Source of the DNA: Alphaproteobacteria bacterium
GTDB taxonomy: Bacteria; Pseudomonadota; Alphaproteobacteria; ATCC43930; CGMCC-115725
DNA length: 33,760 nt
Assembly (NCBI GenBank): GCA_019240125.1
Contig: JAFAYW010000044.1
Span: 1 to 33,760 of the forward strand
Direction: 5' to 3'
Part shown: in pieces, positions 8,735 through 16,962 of the stretch
Layout: every line of letters begins with the position of its first letter
Numbering within the stretch: position 1 is the first letter of the stretch
The notes under the pieces: model-generated
What the model saw: the letters and a program-made list of their open reading frames with translations, nothing else
What the model was told of the DNA's origin: nothing
Databases searched by the model: none
Made by a program: the position numbers and the translations under genes

Positions 8735-9682
8735 ATGCTGACGCTGATACTCCGCCGCACCGCGTTTTCGCTGTTTTCGCTGCTGGTCGTGAGCCTGGTG
8801 TTGTTCATGCTGACGCGGTCGATCCCGGACTCGCCGGCGCGCATCGTGCTTGGCGATCAGGCGACCGAGCAGCAGATCGCCGAGTTCGATCATGATCACG
8901 GACTCGACCGGCCGATCGTCGTGCAATACGGCAGTTGGTTGCGTCGTTTGGTGTTTGGCGGCGATCTCGGCCGCTCGTTTACGAGCGGCCTCGACATGAA
9001 CAAGCAGATCGCCGAGACGCTGCCGGTGACGATGGAGATCGTCGTGGTCGCCTTCGCCGCGGCGACGCTTGTCTCGCTCATGCTCGGCACACTATCGGCA
9101 CTTTACCGAGATGGACCGATCGACTACCTCGCGCGATCTCTGGCCGTGCTTGGCGTCTCAGTGCCGGGGTTCTGGCTAGCGCTCGTGCTGATACTGTTCT
9201 TCGCGGTGGATCGCGACTGGTTTCCGCCAGGCGGCATCACCCCGTTTCGTCAGGACCCGCTCGGGCACCTCCTGTCGATCGCGCTGCCGTGTTTCTGTCT
9301 CGGCTGCTTCTACCTTGCCGTGCTGACGCGCATGACGCGGTCAAGCCTGCTGGAGGTACTGGGTCTCGATTACATGCGCACCGCACGCGCTGCCGGATTG
9401 CACCCGGCTAGGGTGCTGCTCTATGCGCTGCGTAACGCGATGGTTCCGGTGGTGACGATCGCTGGGGTGTCATTCGGCCATATGTTCGGTTGGGCGCTGA
9501 TCATCGAGCAGATCTTCAACATCGACGGTATGTCACGCGCGCTGCTCACCGCGATCCAGCAGCGCGATTACTCGATGGTGCAGGCCGTGGTAATGATGTT
9601 CACGGTGGTCTTTGTCGGCGCCAATCTAGTCGCCGACCTTGCCAACGGCTGGCTCAATCCGCGTCTGGCGGCTGCTTCATGA
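8735..9682 (+). CDS. ABC transporter permease, DppB type, copy 2
   Basis: A 315-residue DppB/OppB-type permease: 'MLTLILRRTAFSLFSLLVVS' as first helix, 'RSIPDSPARIVLGDQATEQ' in the loop, 'YGSWLRRLVFGGDLGRSF', and the ATPase-docking segment 'GLDYMRTARAAGLHPARV'. 'FGWALIIEQIFNIDGMSRAL' and a terminal 'NGWLNPRLAAAS' are typical. It is the channel partner of the permease at 9679, whose start codon overlaps its stop (ATGA). No strong ribosome-binding site is visible before 8735, where the upstream sequence is the tail of the palindromic repeat region. Confidence 0.92.
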   Translation: MLTLILRRTAFSLFSLLVVSLVLFMLTRSIPDSPARIVLGDQATEQQIAEFDHDHGLDRPIVVQYGSWLRRLVFGGDLGRSFTSGLDMNKQIAETLPVTMEIVVVAFAAATLVSLMLGTLSALYRDGPIDYLARSLAVLGVSVPGFWLALVLILFFAVDRDWFPPGGITPFRQDPLGHLLSIALPCFCLGCFYLAVLTRMTRSSLLEVLGLDYMRTARAAGLHPARVLLYALRNAMVPVVTIAGVSFGHMFGWALIIEQIFNIDGMSRALLTAIQQRDYSMVQAVVMMFTVVFVGANLVADLANGWLNPRLAAAS

Positions 9683-10581
9683 GACGGCTCCTTGATCGCT
9701 CGCGGCGGATGGTTGCCTATTGCGGCGGTCCGGCGGGTTTCTTCGGCGCCTGCATCGTTGTGTTGCTGTTGGTGATGACCCTCGGCGCGCCCCTCATCGC
9801 ACCGCAGGACCCACTGGCCGTCAGCATTGTCGACCAGCTGCAGGATCCGGGTAACAGCCATTGGTTCGGTACCGACCAGAGCGGCCGCGATGTATTGAGC
9901 CGCGTGATCTGGGGCAGCCGTGCCTCCTTGATCGTCTCCGGCTGCGCTGTGGTGATCGGCGTGATCTGCGGCGTACCGATCGGACTTGTCGCCGGCTTTT
10001 TTCGGGGCGGCTGGCTGGAGCAGACGATCATGCGCGTGCTGGAGGCGGTCTCGGCCATCCCGATCCTGATCTGGGCCATCGCGCTGGTCGGCATTTTCGG
10101 GGTCAAGGACGCGCATATCGGCCCGGTCACGATCAGCAACGCCACCAAGTTGCTGATCATGTTGGGACTGCTTTACATCCCGACTCTCGCGCGCCTGACC
10201 TATACCAGCGCACTCGGTGAATCGCAGGCGAATTATGTCGCTGCGCGCCGCCTCCAAGGTGTCAGCGGCGTGCGGATCATGTTTTCCGATGTGCTGCCCA
10301 ACTGCCTGTCGCCGGTCATCGTGCAGGCCACGCTGCTGCTGGCGATCGGCATCATCATTGAGGCGGCGATCAGCTTTGTCGGGCTCGGGGTGCAGCCGCC
10401 GACGCCGAGCTGGGGCAACATGCTGGCCAGCGCCCGTGACTACCTCCTGAGCGGTGAGTGGTGGCTGTCGGTGTTCCCCGGCGCGGCGATCTCGATCACC
10501 GTTGTCGCCTTCAACCTGCTCGGCGACGGTTTGCGCGACCGGCTCGACCCCCGACACGCCAGCGCGGAGATGACGCGATGA
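9679..10581 (+). CDS. ABC transporter permease, DppC type, copy 2
   Basis: A 300-residue DppC/OppC-type permease. The ATG at 9679 is chosen because it overlaps the previous stop and gives the expected short cytoplasmic N-terminus; the frame is open upstream only as a shadow of the previous gene. Signatures are 'HWFGTDQSGRDVLSRVIWGSRASL', read in two adjoining parts, the ATPase-docking loop 'YVAARRLQGVSGVR', and 'LGVQPPTPSWGNMLASARDYL'. Helices fill the rest. Its stop overlaps the ATPase start (ATGA at 10578), so the two are translationally coupled. Confidence 0.92.
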   Translation: MRRLLDRSRRMVAYCGGPAGFFGACIVVLLLVMTLGAPLIAPQDPLAVSIVDQLQDPGNSHWFGTDQSGRDVLSRVIWGSRASLIVSGCAVVIGVICGVPIGLVAGFFRGGWLEQTIMRVLEAVSAIPILIWAIALVGIFGVKDAHIGPVTISNATKLLIMLGLLYIPTLARLTYTSALGESQANYVAARRLQGVSGVRIMFSDVLPNCLSPVIVQATLLLAIGIIIEAAISFVGLGVQPPTPSWGNMLASARDYLLSGEWWLSVFPGAAISITVVAFNLLGDGLRDRLDPRHASAEMTR

Positions 10582-11594
10582 GCGATGTCGTCGCCGCCGT
10601 CGGCCCCATAGCGCCGCGGCCGGAACCGTTGTTGCGGGTGGATGGGCTATGGGTCACCTTCGGGGCACGGCCTGAGAATAAGCGCGATGCGGTGCGCAAC
10701 GTCGATCTGCGGGTCGAAAGCGGCGAGGTGATCGGATTGGTTGGCGAGTCCGGTTCGGGCAAAAGCCTGACCGCGCTCGCCGTCATGCAATTGTTACCGC
10801 CCGGTGCACGCGCCACCAGCGGACGCATCATGTTCGACGGCATCGACCTGCTTGCTCTCAAGCGTCGCGCAATGAACGAGCGGCGTGGCCGCGACATCGC
10901 CATGATTTTCCAGGACCCGCTTACCGCGCTCAATCCGACGATCCCTATCGGCCGCCAGATCTACGACTGCATCCGCACGCACGATGATATCGGCCGGCAG
11001 GCGGGAATAGCGCGCGTCGAGGAATTGCTCGAACTGGTCGGCATCCCGCATCCTCATGAGCGTGCCCGCGCCTATGCGCACGAATTAAGCGGTGGCATGC
11101 GCCAGCGGGTGATGACGGCACTTGCTATCGCCTGCCGCCCCAAATTGCTCATCGCTGACGAGCCGACTACGGCGCTCGATGTCACCGTTCAGGCGCAAAT
11201 CATGAAAATGCTCGACCGCATCCGGCGCGAGCTTGGGATCGCGGTGCTGTTTATCAGCCACAACCTCGACCTGGTCTCCGAGATCTGCGATCGAACTTAC
11301 GTCATGTATGCCGGCAGCATTGTCGAAAGCGGTGCTGTCGAGACCCTGTTCGACGCGCCGCGCCACCCCTATACGCGGCAATTGTTGCGCTGTATACCCC
11401 GCCTCGATTGGACCGTGGGGCCGATGTCGACAATCCCGGGCCTGCCGCCGCGCCTCGGCACTTTGCCGCCGGGTTGCCCATTCGCGCCGCGCTGCGAGGC
11501 GGCCGAGCCGCGCTGTTCCGATGAAAAGCCGCCGATCTGGCGCGAACCGGCATCCGGCTCAGGCCACATGGCTGTTTGCTGGAGAGCAGCATGA
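10578..11594 (+). CDS. ABC transporter ATP-binding protein, DppD/OppD type
   Basis: A 338-residue ATPase that powers the permeases. Walker A is '[11 protein letters not shown]' (about residues 53-63), Q-loop '[12 protein letters not shown]', ABC signature 'LSGGMRQRV' (about 170-178), Walker B '[12 protein letters not shown]' (about 190-201) and H-loop 'FISHNLDLV'. The C-terminal oligopeptide-transporter extension '[20 protein letters not shown]' with further cysteines ('CEAAEPRC') identifies the DppD/OppD branch. The ATG at 10578 overlaps the permease stop. This and the next gene are the only two ATPases for two binding-protein/permease sets. Confidence 0.95.
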   Translation: MSDVVAAVGPIAPRPEPLLRVDGLWVTFGARPENKRDAVRNVDLRVESGEVIGLVGESGSGKSLTALAVMQLLPPGARATSGRIMFDGIDLLALKRRAMNERRGRDIAMIFQDPLTALNPTIPIGRQIYDCIRTHDDIGRQAGIARVEELLELVGIPHPHERARAYAHELSGGMRQRVMTALAIACRPKLLIADEPTTALDVTVQAQIMKMLDRIRRELGIAVLFISHNLDLVSEICDRTYVMYAGSIVESGAVETLFDAPRHPYTRQLLRCIPRLDWTVGPMSTIPGLPPRLGTLPPGCPFAPRCEAAEPRCSDEKPPIWREPASGSGHMAVCWRAA

Positions 11595-12454
11595 ATGCGA
11601 TCGCGCCCGCTCTGGCGGCCATAAAGGCGCCGCCGCTTTGCGAGCTGCACGACATCCGGAAGGAATACGTGTTGCGGCGCGGGTTGCTGGAGCGCTTTAC
11701 GCGGCCGGAACGTCGCGTTGCGGCCGTCGACGGCGTCTCGCTCGCCATTCCGCAGGGACGCATTTTCGGGCTGGTCGGCGAAAGCGGTTGTGGCAAATCC
11801 ACCTTGGGCCAGATCATGGTTCGACTGATCGAGCCGACATCCGGCACGCTGCTTTATCGCGGCAACGATGTCAGCCGATTGCCACCGGAGGAGCGGCACA
11901 GCTTTCGGCACCGTGTGCAGATGGTGTTTCAGGATACCAGCTCGTCGCTTAACCCGCGCAAGCGCATTCGGCGTGCCCTGGGCGAAGCAATCCGCGCCCG
12001 CGAGGTGAGCAATGGCATCAAGACTCCAGTCGTGCAGGCGGAGATGACCGAGCTGATGCGCCAAGTCGGCCTCGACGTGGCGCTGCTCGGCCGCTTTCCG
12101 CACGAACTCTCCGGCGGTCAGCGCCAGCGCATCGGCATCGCGCGTGCGCTGGCGATGAAGCCCGAACTACTGATTGCCGACGAGCCGGTGTCGTCGCTCG
12201 ACGTGTCGCTGCAGGGGCAGATCATCAATCTGCTGCAAGACCTCAACGACCGACTGAATCTGACGATCGTTCTCGTGAGCCACGACCTCGCCGTTGTTGC
12301 CCGCATCTGCGCCGAAATCGCGGTGATGAAGGAGGGGAAGATCGTTGAACAAGGGCCGCCGCGGACTGTCCTTGGCGCGCCTTCCCACGCCTACACGCGA
12401 ACTCTATTAAGCTCGATCCCGCGCGGGCTTGTCGGCCGCTCGCGATATCGCTGA
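11591..12454 (+). CDS. ABC transporter ATP-binding protein, DppF/OppF type
   Basis: A 287-residue ATPase, partner of the preceding one. Walker A 'GLVGESGCGKST', Q-loop 'MVFQDTSSSLNPRKRI', signature 'LSGGQRQRIGIARAL', Walker B 'LLIADEPVSSLDVS' and H-loop 'LVSHDLAVVARIC' are intact. The 'SSLNPRK' stretch is characteristic of DppF. The ATG at 11591 overlaps the previous stop and has a GGAG site at 11581-11584. The C-terminal tail after 'SHAYTRTLLSSIP' is short, so the Cys-rich extension seen in the partner is missing, which is common in this branch. Last gene of the transporter locus. Confidence 0.95.
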   Translation: MNAIAPALAAIKAPPLCELHDIRKEYVLRRGLLERFTRPERRVAAVDGVSLAIPQGRIFGLVGESGCGKSTLGQIMVRLIEPTSGTLLYRGNDVSRLPPEERHSFRHRVQMVFQDTSSSLNPRKRIRRALGEAIRAREVSNGIKTPVVQAEMTELMRQVGLDVALLGRFPHELSGGQRQRIGIARALAMKPELLIADEPVSSLDVSLQGQIINLLQDLNDRLNLTIVLVSHDLAVVARICAEIAVMKEGKIVEQGPPRTVLGAPSHAYTRTLLSSIPRGLVGRSRYR

Positions 12455-12490
12455 GAGCCGGCCGCCGTTGGGCTGTTAAAACATAATTGC

Positions 12491-12766
12491 TCAGCCGCTT
12501 TTGAACCGCGTCTGCGGTGATGGCGACCGGATCGGGTCGTGGGTGATCCAGCGGGTCGGCTGCCTTGGCGGCGCCCGGAGACGGCCCGTTACCGCGAAAT
12601 AGGCCGCGCGCAGAAAAAACCAGGGCAAAGCAACGAGCAACGCCAGCGCGTCGATGATCTGAAGATCAAGCACGTGTAAGCCGCGACCATGCAAGTACGC
12701 GAGTAGGAGCGCGGTGCACCAAATGCAGCCGCCATAGACGAGTGCCAGCCAATCAACCCATAACAT
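12491..12766 (-). CDS. Small hypothetical membrane protein
   Basis: A 91-residue frame opposite to its neighbours, beginning 'MLWVDWLALVYGGCIWCTALL'. Two hydrophobic segments are visible (about residues 5-26 and 37-60), followed by a basic Pro/Arg-rich tail, 'RLRAPPRQPTRW', that would sit in the cytoplasm. An 'AGGA' lies about 12 bases upstream of the ATG, which is a slightly long spacing. I do not recognise the family. It occupies the otherwise empty gap between the transporter locus and the MFS gene, and the hydrophobic pattern makes a real gene more likely than chance. Confidence 0.5.
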   Translation of the reverse strand: MLWVDWLALVYGGCIWCTALLLAYLHGRGLHVLDLQIIDALALLVALPWFFLRAAYFAVTGRLRAPPRQPTRWITHDPIRSPSPQTRFKSG

Positions 12767-12964
12767 CGTCGAATCCTAACAACCACCCTATCAGGTGGGG
12801 GCCTTTTCCATACCCGCAGAGGCAGGGTTGGTCCAGACACCTTAAAGCGCCCTTCCACTGCGGGGGTGCACGACGAGCGCTATTGCCCTCGCACCGGATT
12901 TCTTCGCAACATCAAGAGCGCAATACTCGGTCGCTAGAACCGGAAGATCACGTGGGAGGAAATC

Positions 12965-14287
12965 GTGGCAGTCGAAACAACGGCGGGGGATGACGCGCTC
13001 GAGCGCGTGACGATGGCGCGAGTGTCGCGCCGCCTGCTGCCGATGCTGGTGCTGTGCTACTTCATCGCCTATCTCGACCGCGTCAATGTCGGCTTTGCCG
13101 GGTTGACGATGAATAAAGCGCTCGGCTTTTCCGCCGCAGTGTTCGGCTTTGGCGGCGGCATCTTTTTTCTCGGCTATTTCCTGTTCGAGGTGCCGAGCAA
13201 TGTCATCATGGAGCGGGTCGGCGCGCGTACCTGGATCGCTCGGATCCTGGTGACCTGGGGCTTTATCTCGGGCCTCACGGCCGCGGTGGTCGGCGAGTAC
13301 TCGTTCTTCTCCATCCGTTTCCTGCTGGGATTGGCGGAGGCCGGCTTTTTTCCCGGCATCATCCTCTATCTGACGTGGTGGTTTCCGTCCTATTACCGGT
13401 CGCGGATGACGGCGGTGTTCATGGCGGCGATCCCGATCTCGAACATTGTCGGCTCGCTGGTATCCGGCGTGCTGCTCACGCTCGACGGATTGCTCGGCCT
13501 CGCCGGGTGGCAGTGGCTCTTTATCATCGAGGCACTCCCGGCCGTCATCCTTGGGATCGTGTTCTATCTCTACATGACAGACCGGCCGGAGCAAGCCACC
13601 TGGCTTGAGCCGGAGCAACGTGATTGGCTGGTGCGGCGTCTCGCGGCGGAACGTGCCCAGCGTGAAGCCATCCGCCATTACTCCCTGAGCGAGGCATTGC
13701 GCGATAAGCGCGTCCTGCTGCTGAGCCTCGTCTACTTTGGCGGCACCTATGCCGGCTACGGCATCGTGCTGTTTCAGCCGCAGATTGTGCATCGGCTCGC
13801 CGCCGGGTTCGGGCTGGTCGGCGTGATCAATGCCATCCCCTACGTCTTTGCCGTGACCGCGATGCTGTTGTGGGGTCGCCATTCCGATCACACTGGCGAG
13901 CGCGTCGGGCACACCGCGATCGGCTATCTGGTCACGATGTTCGGGCTCACGACCTGCGCCTTCATGACCGATCCGTTCCTGACGATGACGATGCTGGTGA
14001 TCGCTGCGATGGGGCAGTCATCGACCGGCCCGTGCTTCTGGTCGTTGCCGACGGCGATGCTGTCAGGCACCGCCGCCGCGGGCGGGATCGCCCTGATCAA
14101 CGCACTCGGCAATCTCGGCGGGTTCTTCGGACCATATGTGTTTGGGCTGGTTCGCGATTATACAGGCAATTTTGCGTACGGGCTGCTGGCGATTGCCGTG
14201 GGTCCCATCATGTCCGCGGCTCTCGTCTGGTCCCTCGGCCATGACCGCCGGCTCGAGCACATTCCGCGGCGCGCCCCCGCTGTATGA
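12965..14287 (+). CDS. MFS transporter, anion:cation symporter (ACS) family
   Basis: A 440-residue major-facilitator protein with about 12 hydrophobic segments. The 'CYFIAYLDRVNVGFAGLTMN' segment in helix 1 is the hallmark of the ACS family, whose members import organic anions such as tartrate, galactonate, phthalate or other acid sugars with protons. Other markers are 'GYFLFEVPSNVIMERVGARTWIAR' (A-like loop, read in two parts), 'GLAEAGFFPG', and 'YMTDRPEQATWL' in the central loop. The start is GTG 12965 with a 'GGGAGGA' site at 12954-12960. It is convergent with an enolase-superfamily gene, so the substrate may be an acid sugar; this is inference. Confidence 0.92.
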   Translation: MAVETTAGDDALERVTMARVSRRLLPMLVLCYFIAYLDRVNVGFAGLTMNKALGFSAAVFGFGGGIFFLGYFLFEVPSNVIMERVGARTWIARILVTWGFISGLTAAVVGEYSFFSIRFLLGLAEAGFFPGIILYLTWWFPSYYRSRMTAVFMAAIPISNIVGSLVSGVLLTLDGLLGLAGWQWLFIIEALPAVILGIVFYLYMTDRPEQATWLEPEQRDWLVRRLAAERAQREAIRHYSLSEALRDKRVLLLSLVYFGGTYAGYGIVLFQPQIVHRLAAGFGLVGVINAIPYVFAVTAMLLWGRHSDHTGERVGHTAIGYLVTMFGLTTCAFMTDPFLTMTMLVIAAMGQSSTGPCFWSLPTAMLSGTAAAGGIALINALGNLGGFFGPYVFGLVRDYTGNFAYGLLAIAVGPIMSAALVWSLGHDRRLEHIPRRAPAV

Positions 14288-14348
14288 TTTGGACGCATAG
14301 CACTCGCTGAGAACCTTCCAGGCGAGGGTGGCGATCGCAGCGGGATGC

Positions 14349-15515
14349 TCAGGTGACGCGATATCGATCGATAGCAGCGCGGTCGAGCTCGATGCCGAGA
14401 CCGGCGCGCTCCGGCAGCTTGACGGTGCTGTCATTTTCGAGACGCAGGGGCTCCGTCAGCAACTCCTCGCGCACCGCATTCGGGTTCTGGTCCCATTCAA
14501 GGACCATGGCGTTCGGTGTCGCCGCGGCAAAATGCAGTGAAGCCATGAGCAGGACCGCGCCGGCGAACGCGTGCGGCGCTATCATGCGGTGATGCGCCTG
14601 GGCATAGGCGGCGATGCGGCGGCCTTCGGAGAACCCACCTGACCAGGCGACGTCCACCTGCACGATATCGACCGCGCCGCGTCCGATCAGCTCGCGAAAT
14701 CCGTAAAGGCCAAGTTCGGTCTCGTAGCCGGCGATCGGTGTGGTGAGCGCGTCGGCGACCTTGATGCTGCCTTCAATATCGTCCGTCGCCACCGGCTCCT
14801 CGATCCAATAGAGATTGAAGCGCTCCATCTCGCGGCCCATGCGAATCGCGAAATCCGAGCTCCAGGCGCAGTTGACATCGACCATCAGCTTGGCCTGCGG
14901 TCCGAGTGCGTCGCGAACCGCCGCGATGCGTGCCAGATCCTCGCTCGGATCAACTTCGCAAAAGGTGGAATTGCCCAGCAACTGGCGCAGATGCGTCTGG
15001 GTTGAGGGGTTGCGGCCAATCTTCATCTTCATACCCTTGAAGCCGCGAGCTCTGTAGTCCTCGGCTTCGGCCGCGAGTTCGGCGACAGACTTTCCCTCCT
15101 GGTAGAAGCCGCCGCTGGCATAGGCCTCAACCCGGTCGCGGCAGGCCCCCAGCAATTTGTATACGGGTAATCCGGCGACTTTGCCTGCGATGTCCCACAG
15201 CGCAATGTCGATGCCGCTGATCGCGTGCATTGCGATGCCGCGGCGCCCGTATTGGCGGGTGCGCGCGAACATTTTCTGCCACAGCCCCTCAATCAGCAGC
15301 GGGTCTTCGCCGATAAGCATTGGCGCCAGGGTCTTGGCGATGACTGTTGCGGTCGCGCCGCCGCCTAATCCTGCTTCGCCGATCCCGGTGATGCCGCTAT
15401 CGGTCTCGATCTCGACCAACAGGGCGCCGCGCTGCGATTGTACGCCGGCCGCGCTGGCATACGGCGGATCCACCCGACAGGCGAGAGTTGTGGTGCGGAT
15501 ATCCTTGATCTTCAT
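14349..15515 (-). CDS. Mandelate racemase/muconate lactonizing enzyme family protein (enolase superfamily)
   Basis: A 388-residue enolase-superfamily enzyme, which abstracts the proton next to a carboxylate and then dehydrates, racemises or lactonises. The N-terminal capping domain is followed by the barrel. Lys163 and Lys165 ('KGMKMKIG') form the KxK catalytic motif; Asp213 ('VDVN'), Glu239 ('IEEP') and Glu265 ('GYETE') are the Mg2+ ligands; His315 ('APHAF') is the general acid/base, with Asp288 in 'VQVDVAW' upstream. This set fits the mandelate-racemase subgroup, mostly acid-sugar dehydratases. An extra stretch of about 20 residues follows the KxK strand (about 168-190). Convergent with the MFS transporter. 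Exact substrate cannot be deduced. Confidence 0.9.
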   Translation of the reverse strand: MKIKDIRTTTLACRVDPPYASAAGVQSQRGALLVEIETDSGITGIGEAGLGGGATATVIAKTLAPMLIGEDPLLIEGLWQKMFARTRQYGRRGIAMHAISGIDIALWDIAGKVAGLPVYKLLGACRDRVEAYASGGFYQEGKSVAELAAEAEDYRARGFKGMKMKIGRNPSTQTHLRQLLGNSTFCEVDPSEDLARIAAVRDALGPQAKLMVDVNCAWSSDFAIRMGREMERFNLYWIEEPVATDDIEGSIKVADALTTPIAGYETELGLYGFRELIGRGAVDIVQVDVAWSGGFSEGRRIAAYAQAHHRMIAPHAFAGAVLLMASLHFAAATPNAMVLEWDQNPNAVREELLTEPLRLENDSTVKLPERAGLGIELDRAAIDRYRVT

Positions 15516-15555
15516 GGCGGGGTTTTCTCCTTGGCTAGGGCGGCGGGTGGGGTCA

Positions 15556-16293
15556 TCACAGTGGGAAATCCAGCGGCGCGTATAGCCAGAACAGCCAGAA
15601 TGCAGCCGCCAGATAAGGCCCGAAGGCGATACGGGTTGTCGCAGAGAGCGCGGTGCCGCGCCACGACCGCATCACCACGGCGCCACCCAGGGCCAGCAGT
15701 GCCGCCGCCAGGATAAGCTGCGGCAGGGCTTGCCAGGACAGCCATGCTCCCGCCGCGCCCAGCAGCTTAGCGTCGCCGAGGCCCAACCCGTCGCGCCCGC
15801 GCAGCGCTCGATACCCCCAGCCGATCGCCGCCAGTCCGCCATAACCGCAGACCGCGCCCGCCAGATGGTCACCTATCGTTTCTGGTGTGACGAGCCAGGT
15901 CACCGCCAGCCCGGCGAGCAGAAGCGGTAGGGTCAAGAAGTCGGGCAGGTGGTAGCAGCGCAGATCGATCAGTGCGAGCGCCAGCAGGGTCCAGCCCAGC
16001 CCGCAGGTAATCCAGGCGAACCATCCGGAGAATACCGTCGTAGCCCAAACGGCGACCGTGGCGCCGGCAAGCTCCGCCGCCGGATAGTGCCAACCGATTG
16101 TGGTGTTGCAGCCGCGACAGCGGCCCCGCAGAGCCAGCCAGCTCACCAACGGCACGAGATCACGCCTGGCGATTCGGCTGCCGCAAGAAGGGCAGGCCGA
16201 GCGGCCGAGGGCAAATCCATCCAGTTCGGGATAGCGCAATGCCAGCGCCAGCACGAAGCTCCCGATCGCCAGCCCGACCAGAAGCGGCAGCAT
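15556..16293 (-). CDS. Prepilin peptidase (A24 family, PilD/GspO type)
   Basis: A 245-residue polytopic inner-membrane aspartic protease that removes the leader of type IV prepilins or type II secretion pseudopilins and usually methylates the new N-terminus. The zinc-binding Cys pairs are present, 'CPSCGSRI' (Cys34, Cys37) and 'CRGCNTT' (Cys59, Cys62). The first catalytic Asp region is 'LIDLRCYHLPD' (Asp110, Asp118) and the second is 'GLGDAKLLGAAGAW' (Asp174). Length is typical. It is divergent from the gspG-like gene at 16483, a natural substrate. The start at 16293 gives the expected short periplasmic N-terminus. Confidence 0.92.
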   Translation of the reverse strand: MLPLLVGLAIGSFVLALALRYPELDGFALGRSACPSCGSRIARRDLVPLVSWLALRGRCRGCNTTIGWHYPAAELAGATVAVWATTVFSGWFAWITCGLGWTLLALALIDLRCYHLPDFLTLPLLLAGLAVTWLVTPETIGDHLAGAVCGYGGLAAIGWGYRALRGRDGLGLGDAKLLGAAGAWLSWQALPQLILAAALLALGGAVVMRSWRGTALSATTRIAFGPYLAAAFWLFWLYAPLDFPL

Positions 16294-16348
16294 TTCCTGC
16301 GCAAATAAAGCGATCGAGCCTGCCCCCTAATGCATTCGCGTCACATTA

Positions 16349-16366
16349 GACGTGCAGTATCACGTC
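16349..16366. promoter_or_regulatory. Palindrome between prepilin peptidase and pseudopilin genes
   Basis: GACGTG-CAGTAT-CACGTC is a perfect inverted repeat with 6-base arms and a 6-base spacer, located in the divergent intergenic region 16294-16482. Its size and position suit a dimeric regulator controlling both genes. No regulator gene is adjacent, so the role is inference. Confidence 0.35.
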
Positions 16367-16482
16367 AGCAATGTCGGCAGGCGCCACCGGCGCAGCCGGG
16401 GGAATTCGCGATAAGTAGATCGACCCGGCTGTTCCGCGGGCGTATGTGGTGTCTGGTCGGAACGGACGAGACGTACCCGGGA

Positions 16483-16956
16483 ATGAGTGTGCAGACCATC
16501 GATCGGCTACCCGAACAGCGCGCCATCGCGCCTCGGTCCGAACGGCGACAGCAAGGCTTCACATTGCTTGAGTTGCTGATCGTTCTGGCGATTTTGGGGT
16601 TGCTGATCGGGTTGGTGGGGCCCGCACTGTTGCGCCAGCTCGGCTCCGCGAAGGACAAGATCGCGCATCAATCAATCGAGCGCCTTGGATCTGTTCTCGA
16701 TATCTACAAGCTTGATGTCGGTACCTATCCAACGACCCAGCAAGGGTTGGAGGCGTTGCTCAAGCGGCCTTCCGATGTGCCGCGCTGGAACGGTCCCTAT
16801 CTCAACGGCACCAAGATGCCCGAGGACCCGTGGGGGCACCCCTATGTCTACCGCAATCCCAGCGACCGGCCCGGCCACGAATACGATCTTTACTCGCTCG
16901 GGCCCTCCGGTCAGGCCGGCGGGAGCGGTGACAATGCGCCGATCTACAATGAATGA
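16483..16956 (+). CDS. gspG: Type II secretion major pseudopilin, GspG type
   Basis: A 157-residue pseudopilin. The prepilin leader ends 'RRQQG' and the mature protein begins 'FTLLELLIVLAILGLLIGL', with Phe at +1 and the essential Glu at +5 (Glu30 of the precursor). The C-terminal half is the GspG domain: 'DVGTYPTTQQGLEALL', 'WNGPYLNGTKMPEDPWGHPYVY' (in two parts) and 'EYDLYSLGPSGQ', which carries the calcium-site loop. I chose the ATG at 16483 because it gives a 25-residue leader; the frame is open upstream to 16330 and no strong ribosome-binding site decides. The gene is next to a prepilin peptidase, but no gspD, gspE or gspF is in the window. Confidence 0.88.
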   Translation: MSVQTIDRLPEQRAIAPRSERRQQGFTLLELLIVLAILGLLIGLVGPALLRQLGSAKDKIAHQSIERLGSVLDIYKLDVGTYPTTQQGLEALLKRPSDVPRWNGPYLNGTKMPEDPWGHPYVYRNPSDRPGHEYDLYSLGPSGQAGGSGDNAPIYNE

Positions 16957-16962
16957 GCGGTA

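Noticed and set aside
8526..8895. Short open frames across the palindromic repeat, one encoding 'VPAKAGTH'
   Set aside because: These peptides are translations of the repeat arms, a familiar source of false gene calls, and have no independent support.
12783..12798. Short hairpin CCACC-CTATCA-GGTGG followed by 'GGGCCTTTT', upstream of the MFS gene
   Set aside because: The stem is only 5 bp and no known riboswitch or attenuator pattern could be matched, so it was not listed as a feature.
12842..13912. A 356-codon minus-strand frame opposite the MFS gene
   Set aside because: Composition is dominated by His, Asp, Gln and Arg with no fold signature; it is a shadow of the transporter gene.
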